Shown in pieces: positions 6,884 through 11,517 of a stretch of DNA of 11,517 nt; position 1 is the stretch's first letter; each line of letters opens with the position of its first letter. Source of the DNA: RUG14300 sp964391805. Lineage in GTDB: Bacteria > Bacillota > Clostridia > Christensenellales > CAG-1252. Below the pieces are notes generated by a model, which was not told the origin of the DNA, searched no databases, and worked only from the letters and a program-made list of their open reading frames with translations. The position numbers and the translations under genes are program-made. Location of the stretch: the NCBI GenBank assembly GCA_964391805.1, contig CAYMNK010000023.1, forward strand, positions 1 through 11,517, read 5' to 3'.

Positions 6884-7023
6884 TCGTTCGCAAGATACCA
6901 AATTAACTATTCATTACCGTCCAAGATACTGCTCGGTTACACCTCGCACTGCTACGCAGTTCGACTACAGACTTCGTCTTTCGCTCAGTATGACAGGACG
7001 GAAATTAGAATAACGGCGAACGA
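6884..7023 (+). repeat. Nested palindromic repeats (one unit inside another)
   Basis: Outer ends are TCGTTCGC (6884-6891) and GCGAACGA (7016-7023). Between them lies a complete second-subtype unit with ends CCGTCC (6917-6922) and GGACGG (6996-7001), holding the hairpin CTGC-TAC-GCAG and CGCTCAGTATGAC. The outer unit keeps its CGCAAGATACCAAATT start and an AACGGCGAACGA end but lacks its own middle. A similar boundary (TTACCGTCC left, GGACGGAATTAG right) occurs at 277-467, so this nested form seems to recur. Confidence 0.6.
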
Positions 7024-7049
7024 AAATCCGCTTTTATATTTTGGATTAA

Positions 7050-7119
7050 GATACTGCAAGGCAAGCCTTGCACTGCTTCGCAGTTCGACTGCGGTCTGAC
7101 GGAATTCGCTCAGTATGAC
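7050..7119 (+). repeat. Palindromic repeat, TGCAAGGC copy
   Basis: GATACT is followed by the perfect stem TGCAAGGC-aa-GCCTTGCA (7055-7072), the hairpin CTGC-TTC-GCAG (7073-7083), TTCGACTGCGGTC and the core CGCTCAGTATGAC (7107-7119). The stem differs from that at 293-310 by a compensated T-A to C-G pair. Both terminal inverted repeats are missing. The tail CGCTCAGTATGACATTTGA recurs near 7622. Confidence 0.6.
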
Positions 7120-7237
7120 ATTTGATGGATCGCTTACCATTAATGTGGATTTTGTTATTGATTAAAGAATATTCAATCCAATTTTTAGGATAATTAACCA
7201 CTCTTAATATTACTATCACTCAACTATCACATTCATA

Positions 7238-7246
7238 TGGTATAAT
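7238..7246 (+). promoter_or_regulatory. Extended -10 promoter facing right
   Basis: TGGTATAAT is an exact extended -10 (TGnTATAAT) on the plus strand, opposite to every gene here. There is no recognisable -35 at 16-18 bp, which extended -10 promoters can lack. Start would be near 7253. It stands 107 bp before an intrinsic terminator in the same direction. Confidence 0.45.
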
Positions 7247-7252
7247 GATTGC

Positions 7253-7390
7253 GTAGTCGAAAGAGATACATTAAGTTAAAACTCTTTTTCATTGATTATC
7301 TCCACTTCGATAAATACTAAGTATCTCCTAACACTTACATAATTATTTCCCCAAAAAAGAGGCAGACGGAAACGTTTGTCTCTTTTTTTT
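7253..7390 (+). ncRNA. Candidate small RNA with anti-SD motifs
   Basis: About 138 nt lie between an extended -10 and a terminator on the plus strand, with no open frame of note. TCGAA (7257-7261) and GAGATA (7263-7268) can pair with TATCTC (7297-7302) and TTCGA (7306-7310). GAGATAC (7263-7269) can instead pair with GTATCTC (7321-7327). Both TATCTCC copies are complementary to GGAGATA-type ribosome binding sites. TATCTCCTAA (7322-7331) is a perfect 10-nt complement of the alaS mRNA at its Shine-Dalgarno (10228-10237). I do not recognise the family; size and layout do not clearly match 6S, SRP or a known riboswitch. Confidence 0.4.
7353..7390 (+). terminator. Intrinsic terminator, plus-strand
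   Basis: AAAAAAGAGGCAGACG pairs with CGTTTGTCTCTTTTTT around a GAAA tetraloop (7369-7372) and ends in eight T. Two of the pairs (7362-7379 and 7365-7376) are G-U in plus-strand RNA but would be C-A mismatches in minus-strand RNA, so the hairpin evolved to work on the plus strand. Some action on minus-strand transcripts from cysE is still possible, because A-tracts lie on the other side. Confidence 0.75.
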
Positions 7391-7473
7391 GAGTTTTCAA
7401 GGTTTCGTTCAATATCATAGCGTAATCAAAAAAAACATATTATATCTACAATTTTTATAAGAATTTAGATTCA

Positions 7474-7643
7474 GATACCTAAGGTATCGTCATTCGGATT
7501 CGACTGAGGGCTGGCAAGGTGGTATGTTTCGATATCGTTCGCAAGATACCAAATTGTTACACAATTTGATTCGCACAAAGTGCGAATTTCGACTACGCTC
7601 AGTATGACGGCGAACGAATTTCGCTCAGTATGACATTTGATGG
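7474..7643 (+). repeat. Palindromic repeat cluster with intact TCGTTCGC unit
   Basis: A left fragment begins with the palindrome GATACC-TAA-GGTATC (7474-7488). A full 83-bp unit follows (7535-7617) with ends TCGTTCGC and GCGAACGA, stem 1 AAATTGT-tac-ACAATTT (7551-7567) and stem 2 ATTCGCAC-aaa-GTGCGAAT (7569-7587), then the core CGACTACGCTCAGTATGAC. A third fragment (about 7620-7643) repeats only the tail CGCTCAGTATGACATTTGA. The cluster separates cysE from the candidate small RNA. Confidence 0.75.
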
Positions 7644-7761
7644 TACAGTGCTATGCAAAGTTTTTCGCTTAGTATAACAAGATTGATGTAATTAGGATTC
7701 TTTCCAAATTTATTATACCACATTCCCTCTGCTCATTATGATAAGTTTAATGTAGACGGTT

Positions 7762-8286
7762 TTAATCGTTGTATTTTATTATTCGTCCGGGGATGCCGAC
7801 AACAGTACAGTTAGGCGGTATGTCCGTAAGAACAACGGAACCGGCTCCTATTTTAGAGTTTTCGCCTATTGTGATATTCCCTAAAACCTTAGCTCCTGCC
7901 GACAATAATACCCCATTCCCTATGGTTGGATGTCGTTTACCTATATCCTTACCTGTACCGCCTAACGTAACGCCTTGATATATAGTTACATCATTTCCTA
8001 CGATTGCAGTTTCACCTATTACCACACCGCTCCCATGATCGATGAATACTCGTCTACCGATAGTCGCCCCCGGATGAATATCAATTCCTGTACGCTGTCT
8101 GGAATGCTCGCTAATAGTCCTTGCTAAAAGATACAATCCTTTCTTATAGAATTTATTTGCTATTCTATGACTTCTTAATGCTTTTACGCATGGATAGGTT
8201 AAATACACTTCTAATTTACTTCTTGCCGAAGGATCTATCTTTAGTATTGCATCTATCAGGTCAGATATATAACCTTTCTTTTTCAT
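7762..8286 (-). CDS. cysE: Serine O-acetyltransferase
   Basis: A 174-residue enzyme that acetylates L-serine with acetyl-CoA to O-acetylserine, the precursor used by cysteine synthase. The short N-terminal helical part (about 1-65, IDPSARSKLEVYLTYPCVKALRSHRIA) precedes a left-handed beta-helix of hexapeptide repeats (about 66-168). Catalytic residues visible by comparison with E. coli CysE are Asp69 in DIHPGA and His84 in IDHGSGVVIGETA; YQGVTLGGTGK and RHPTIGNGV are also conserved. It is shorter than the E. coli enzyme (about 273 residues) but normal for Firmicutes. It begins at the only ATG, which has no Shine-Dalgarno and sits 5 nt after a long hairpin. No cysteine synthase gene is adjacent. 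Confidence 0.93.
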   Translation of the reverse strand: MKKKGYISDLIDAILKIDPSARSKLEVYLTYPCVKALRSHRIANKFYKKGLYLLARTISEHSRQRTGIDIHPGATIGRRVFIDHGSGVVIGETAIVGNDVTIYQGVTLGGTGKDIGKRHPTIGNGVLLSAGAKVLGNITIGENSKIGAGSVVLTDIPPNCTVVGIPGRIIKYND

Positions 8287-8408
8287 ATAAAATAATATGA
8301 CGCAACAACGCTAAGTTGTTACGCCATATTATCAATAGATATAATCAATGTGCATCGATTCCACGTTTACATCAAGGATAACGTGAAATATCACTTGTTA
8401 CCTCACAC
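8287..8408 (-). promoter_or_regulatory. Structured cysE leader with three stem-loops
   Basis: On the minus strand this gap folds into three successive hairpins: AGG-TAAC-GTGA type (8375-8403, bulged), ATCGAT-gcac-ATTGAT (8344-8359), and an 18-bp arm pair (8292-8309 with 8315-8332, loop TTAGC). In hairpins 2 and 3 all imperfect pairs are G-U in minus-strand RNA and would be A-C mismatches on the plus strand, so the RNA is made leftward. The last hairpin ends 5 nt before the cysE ATG. No T-box motif is present. It could be a cysE control leader or a weak alaS terminator. Confidence 0.45.
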
Positions 8409-8414
8409 TACTCG

Positions 8415-8444
8415 ATTATACCTGTCTTTGTAAACTATTCTAAA
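8415..8444 (-). promoter_or_regulatory. Possible cysE promoter
   Basis: The minus strand shows TATAAT (8415-8420) and TTTAGA (8439-8444, 4 of 6 matches) at 18 bp. The -35 overlaps the end of alaS. A start near 8408 would give cysE a leader of about 120 nt. Confidence 0.4.
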
Positions 8445-10222
8445 ACAGCCTTGATCCTACGAATACCTGCGGAAGAAGATTGCTCTTTTGTAATTCTAAA
8501 TTTACCGAGTTCTCCCGTATGTTTAGCATGCGGACCACCGCAAATTTCTTTACTATATTCGCCCATTGTATATACTTTGACCTTTTCACCGTATTTGCTG
8601 TCAAATACACCGATAGCACCGGAAGCCTTAGCATCTGCAACGGTCATTTCCTCACATATAATCTCGACATCGGCTTTGATAGCCTCGTTGACATAATTTT
8701 CAACCGCTTTGATTTCTTCGGGAGTCATAGGTCTATCGAGGTTGAAGTCAAAACGTAATCTCTCAGCCGTGATATTACTACCTCTTTGTCTAATATCGGC
8801 ATTGACAAGCTTTCTCAAGCCTGCGTTCATAAGGTGAGTTGCGGTGTGAAGTCTTTCGGTAGCAACTTGATTATCGGCTAATCCACCCTTAAATACTTGT
8901 TCAGCACCCGATCTTGACTTGTTTTGATGCTCTTCAAACGCCTTTTCATAACCCTTGACATCGACTTCTAAGCCTTTTTCGCGACACAACTCTGCTGTCA
9001 TTTCGAGAGGGAATCCAAATGTATCGTAAAGCTTAAATGCTGTTTTACCGGACAATCTCTTAACCTCGGGAGGTAGGTATCCGATAACTCTGTCAAACTC
9101 TTTAAGTCCTTGCTCGATAGTCTTACGGAATCTCGAACATTCCTTAGATAGTTCGTCAATAACCTTAGCGGAATTCTCGGTCAATTCTGGATAAACATCC
9201 ATATATTGCTCGATATAAACCTTAGAAACTTCTTCGATAGCATCGTCGGGAAGTGATAAAACTCTTGCAAATCTAACCGCTCTACGAATCAATCTACGCA
9301 AAATATAGCCTTGTGCTACATTGGATGGTACGACACCGTTAGGATCGCCTAAGATAAAAGTGGCTGTACGTACATGGTCGGCTATGACACGCATAGCTTT
9401 TGTTTCTTCTTCACTTTCGCCATAAACCTTGCCGGATAATTCGCTGATTTTTGCAATCGCATTACAGAATAAATCAGTTTCATATACGGAAGAACAGCCA
9501 TTAAGTACACATATAGTACGCTCTAAACCCATACCGGTATCGACATTCTTTTGTTTCAACGGAGAAAATGATCCGTCCGCATTCTTACAGAATTGCATGA
9601 AGACATTGTTCCAAATTTCAAGATACTTACCGCACGAACATGCAGGTGAACATTCGGGTGAACAAGGTGCTTTACCTGTATCGATAAAGATTTCAGTATC
9701 CGGTCCGCAAGGTCCCGTAACGCCTGCAGGTCCCCACCAGTTGTTTTCTTTGGGCAAATAGAAGATACGTTCTTTGGGTAAACCACATTTTTCCCAAATA
9801 GTAGCACTTTCTTCGTCACGAGGACAGTCTTCGTCACCTGCAAATACCGATACGGCAAGCCTATCCTTTGAAATACCCAAAACGCTCGTCAATAATTCCC
9901 AGCTCCAACTGATAGATTCTTGTTTAAAGTAATCGCCTAATGACCAGTTACCGAGCATTTCGAAGAAAGTACAGTGAGAACTGTCTCCCACGGAGTCGAT
10001 GTCACCTGTACGGACACACTTTTGAACGTCAGTCAAACGTGTACCTGCAGGGTGTTTTTCACCAGAAAGATAGGGTACTAATGGATGCATACCTGCCGTT
10101 GTAAATAATACAGTAGGATCGTTTTCGGGAATCAATGAAGCACTACCTATAACGGCGTGTCCTCTTTCTTTAAAGAAATTCAAATATGTCGATCTTAATT
10201 CGGCTGAATTTAGTTGTTTCAT
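8435..10222 (-). CDS. alaS: Alanine--tRNA ligase, short form lacking C-Ala
   Basis: A 595-residue class II synthetase charging tRNA-Ala, against about 875 in E. coli. The catalytic core opens with the typical ELRSTYLNFFKERGH and TTAGMHPLVPYL; the motif 2 region is CTFFEMLGNWSLGDYFK (84-100), with MGLERT near 231 and GYILRRLIRRAVRFAR (305-320). The editing (SAD) domain has H459-TAT-H463 and C561-GGP-H565, the metal-site residues. The barrel insert expected before the HxxxH and the whole C-terminal C-Ala/DHHA1 domain are absent. A cysteine cluster (C187, C191, C195, C197) interrupts the usual loop before KYLEIWNNVFMQF. The start has AGGAGA 8 nt upstream, and no C-Ala remnant lies downstream. 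It may be the only AlaRS or a second copy. Confidence 0.92.
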   Translation of the reverse strand: MKQLNSAELRSTYLNFFKERGHAVIGSASLIPENDPTVLFTTAGMHPLVPYLSGEKHPAGTRLTDVQKCVRTGDIDSVGDSSHCTFFEMLGNWSLGDYFKQESISWSWELLTSVLGISKDRLAVSVFAGDEDCPRDEESATIWEKCGLPKERIFYLPKENNWWGPAGVTGPCGPDTEIFIDTGKAPCSPECSPACSCGKYLEIWNNVFMQFCKNADGSFSPLKQKNVDTGMGLERTICVLNGCSSVYETDLFCNAIAKISELSGKVYGESEEETKAMRVIADHVRTATFILGDPNGVVPSNVAQGYILRRLIRRAVRFARVLSLPDDAIEEVSKVYIEQYMDVYPELTENSAKVIDELSKECSRFRKTIEQGLKEFDRVIGYLPPEVKRLSGKTAFKLYDTFGFPLEMTAELCREKGLEVDVKGYEKAFEEHQNKSRSGAEQVFKGGLADNQVATERLHTATHLMNAGLRKLVNADIRQRGSNITAERLRFDFNLDRPMTPEEIKAVENYVNEAIKADVEIICEEMTVADAKASGAIGVFDSKYGEKVKVYTMGEYSKEICGGPHAKHTGELGKFRITKEQSSSAGIRRIKAVLE

Positions 10223-10252
10223 TATATTATCTCCTAATGTGGATTATTATCT

Positions 10253-10882
10253 CTATTTTGTACCGAATATTCTATCTCCGGCATCGCCTAAGCCCGGTAC
10301 AATGTATTTATTCTCATTAAGTTTTTCATCCTTGCACGCAATGTAGATATCAACGTCGGGATGTGCTTTTTGTAATGCCTCGATACCCTCGGGAGCAGCG
10401 ATTAGGCACATAAATTTAATGCTTTTTACACCTGCTTCTTTGATGAAATTGATTGCCATAATCGCCGAGCCACCCGTCGCAAGCATCGGGTCTACCACAA
10501 TCACTTCTCTTTGCTCGACGTCTACAGGAAGTTTGCAGTAATATTTGACAGGTGTCGCTGTCTCTTCGTCACGGTAACAACCGATATGTCCTACCTTTGC
10601 CGCAGGAACGATTTTAAGTACACCACCAACCATGCCTAAGCCTGCTCTCAAAATGGGTACTACACCGATTTGACGACCTCCTAAAACCTTTTGAGTTGTC
10701 TTACAAATGGGTGTTTCTATCTCCTTATCGACTAAGGGAAGTTCTCTGGTTACCTCATAGGTCATCAACATGGAAATCTCTTCGAGTAATTCTCTGAAAT
10801 CCTTATTGGTCGTATTAACGTCTCTCATGATGCTAATCTTATGAGCAATCAAAGGATGGTCGAATACTACTACTTTACTCAT
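10253..10882 (-). CDS. upp: Uracil phosphoribosyltransferase
   Basis: A 209-residue cytoplasmic enzyme converting uracil and PRPP to UMP in pyrimidine salvage, of the usual family length. The PRPP-binding loop VIVVDPMLATGGSA is at 127-140, the flexible GVVPILRAGLGM region at 73-84, and the uracil-binding C-terminal end GLGDAGDRIFGTK at 197-209. AGGAGG stands 8 nt before ATG 10882. It lies 18 bp after rpiB and 30 bp before alaS, so the three are probably co-transcribed. No intact upp leader or attenuator is visible. Confidence 0.96.
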   Translation of the reverse strand: MSKVVVFDHPLIAHKISIMRDVNTTNKDFRELLEEISMLMTYEVTRELPLVDKEIETPICKTTQKVLGGRQIGVVPILRAGLGMVGGVLKIVPAAKVGHIGCYRDEETATPVKYYCKLPVDVEQREVIVVDPMLATGGSAIMAINFIKEAGVKSIKFMCLIAAPEGIEALQKAHPDVDIYIACKDEKLNENKYIVPGLGDAGDRIFGTK

Positions 10883-10900
10883 TTGGCAATCCTCCTATTA

Positions 10901-11344
10901 TTATTCGTTAGATTCTATGTCTCGAATCAAATCTATTCTCTTTTGATGTCTACCGCCTGCAAAAGGAGTGCTAAGCCAAACCTTTACAAAAGCAACTGCT
11001 TCTTCGGGGCTTATTACCCTACCGCCCATACATAATACGTTAGCGGAATTGTGTTCTGCACATTTTTCGGCACAAAATACATTGGTGACTACGGCAGCTC
11101 TGATACCTTTGACTTTATTGGCAGCAATGGATATGCCTATGCCTGTTCCGCATAAAAGGATACCTTTATCCGCCTGACCACTGACAACAAGTTTAGATAC
11201 CTTAAGAGCGTATTCGGGATAATCCACAGACTCGGCGTCAAAAGAACCTACATCTATTACATTTATGCCTTCATTTTTTAGATAATCCAATATGGCAGGC
11301 TTCAATATAATACCGCCGTGATCGTTGCCTATAGCTATAGTCAT
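10901..11344 (-). CDS. rpiB: Ribose-5-phosphate isomerase B
   Basis: A 147-residue RpiB/LacAB family enzyme interconverting ribose-5-phosphate and ribulose-5-phosphate. Substrate-site His9 is in NDHGG, the catalytic Cys65 in LLCGTGIGISIAANK, and His98 in CAEHNSAN. GGR near 130-132 is a likely phosphate contact. AAGGAG lies 9 nt before ATG 11344. The size excludes the RpiA type; the related allose-6-phosphate or galactose-6-phosphate isomerases are unlikely because no sugar operon surrounds it. rpiB next to upp is a common Firmicute arrangement and links ribose phosphate supply to PRPP use. Confidence 0.94.
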   Translation of the reverse strand: MTIAIGNDHGGIILKPAILDYLKNEGINVIDVGSFDAESVDYPEYALKVSKLVVSGQADKGILLCGTGIGISIAANKVKGIRAAVVTNVFCAEKCAEHNSANVLCMGGRVISPEEAVAFVKVWLSTPFAGGRHQKRIDLIRDIESNE

Positions 11345-11371
11345 AAGTGCATCTCCTTAAGCATTTTTCTA

Positions 11372-11400
11372 ATTGTATATTTTTTAAATAGAATTGTCAA
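11372..11400 (-). promoter_or_regulatory. Sigma-A promoter of rpiB-upp-alaS
   Basis: On the minus strand TTGACA (11395-11400) and TACAAT (11372-11377) are 17 bp apart, the ideal spacing, with five of six -10 bases. Start near 11365 leaves a leader of about 20 nt containing the rpiB ribosome binding site. Confidence 0.8.
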
Positions 11401-11439
11401 GTATAACAAAAAGGTTAGTAAAAATATATAGAAATACAT

Positions 11440-11472
11440 AAAAAGGAACCCACCAGCATAGTTGGTGGTTCT
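11440..11472 (-). terminator. Intrinsic terminator of the upstream gene
   Basis: Minus-strand GAACCACCA and TGGTGGGTTC form a nine-pair stem with one bulged G around a seven-base loop, followed by CTTTTT. It ends transcription from a gene beyond the right edge before the rpiB promoter. Confidence 0.75.
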
Positions 11473-11517
11473 TCATTTTCGGGCATAGCCCTTGTTTACT
11501 AGTCTGGGTGCTTAGCA
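11473..11517 (-). other. Right edge: 3' end of an unseen gene or RNA
   Basis: The minus strand can be read as the last codons AKHPD followed by TAG (11499-11501), 26 nt before the terminator hairpin. A GGGC-TAT-GCCC hairpin (11481-11491) lies between. Too little is present to say whether this is a protein end or the 3' end of an RNA gene. Confidence 0.25.

Noticed and set aside
7253..7390. Candidate RNA being 6S, SRP RNA, RNase P RNA or tmRNA
   Set aside because: None of the conserved sequence motifs of these RNAs is recognisable, and it is short for most of them; it is left as an unassigned candidate.
7712..7720. Extended -10 (TGGTATAAT) on the minus strand downstream of cysE
   Set aside because: It has no -35, no terminator at a sensible distance and no gene before the repeat cluster, so chance in AT-rich DNA is as likely as a promoter.
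8287..8434. T-box or known cysteine riboswitch upstream of cysE
   Set aside because: No AGGGTGGNACCGCG-type T-box sequence and no terminator/antiterminator pair is visible. The leader is described only as structured.
8435..10222. alaS as a frameshifted or truncated pseudogene
   Set aside because: The frame ends cleanly after the editing-domain end, and only about 150 bp of non-coding DNA separates it from cysE. No C-Ala sequence appears in any frame there.
1..11517. tRNA or rRNA genes, phage genes, toxin-antitoxin pairs or full insertion sequences
   Set aside because: I saw no cloverleaf with a TTCGANNC loop and acceptor stem, no rRNA segment, and no integrase, transposase or toxin-like frame. 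The TTCGA strings in the repeats lack the rest of a tRNA fold.

Overview
The window looks like chromosome of a strictly anaerobic, low-GC Firmicute, probably an uncultured Clostridia-type gut lineage. The reasons are AT-rich sequence, strong GGAGG-type ribosome binding sites, consensus sigma-A promoters, an oxygen-sensitive class III ribonucleotide reductase, and a short AlaRS of a kind I associate with Clostridia. The lineage is inferred; no rRNA or other marker is present. Nine complete protein genes are visible, all on the minus strand, so transcription runs right to left.

From right to left: a minus-strand terminator of an unseen upstream gene (about 11440-11472), then a consensus promoter and the cluster rpiB - upp - alaS (11344 to 8435), with gaps of 18 and 30 bp. 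A 148-bp gap holding a possible promoter and three stem-loops leads to cysE (8286-7762). About 1.2 kb without a protein gene follows (6563-7761). It is filled by degenerate palindromic repeats and by one candidate small RNA on the opposite strand (about 7253-7390). Next is the deoxyribonucleotide cassette nrdD - trxB-like - nrdG (6403 to 2422). Its genes overlap, and it is preceded by a consensus promoter and two NrdR boxes exactly 32 bp apart. A second repeat block (2104-2421) separates it from a two-gene unit, alpha/beta hydrolase - GNAT acetyltransferase (2027 to 541), with two overlapping promoters. A third repeat block fills 1-540.

The nrd cassette is a self-contained pathway. NrdG (radical SAM) makes the glycyl radical on NrdD. 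NrdD carries a fused C-terminal CPNC redoxin domain that probably supplies reducing equivalents, and the adjacent thioredoxin-reductase-like flavoprotein probably recharges it. That flavoprotein lacks the usual NADPH-phosphate motif, so its electron donor is open. rpiB, upp and alaS are housekeeping (pentose phosphate, uracil salvage, tRNA charging). cysE makes O-acetylserine for cysteine synthesis.

The least ordinary content is non-coding. (1) A family of about 80-bp palindromic repeats has terminal and internal stems that covary between copies. All copies lie in one orientation and only between operons, and one is interrupted by a 94-bp insertion flanked by a 5-bp duplication. (2) A plus-strand RNA candidate has an extended -10, an intrinsic terminator and two TATCTCC anti-Shine-Dalgarno motifs that can alternatively pair with its own 5' GAGATA. 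(3) A three-hairpin leader ends 5 nt before the cysE start codon.
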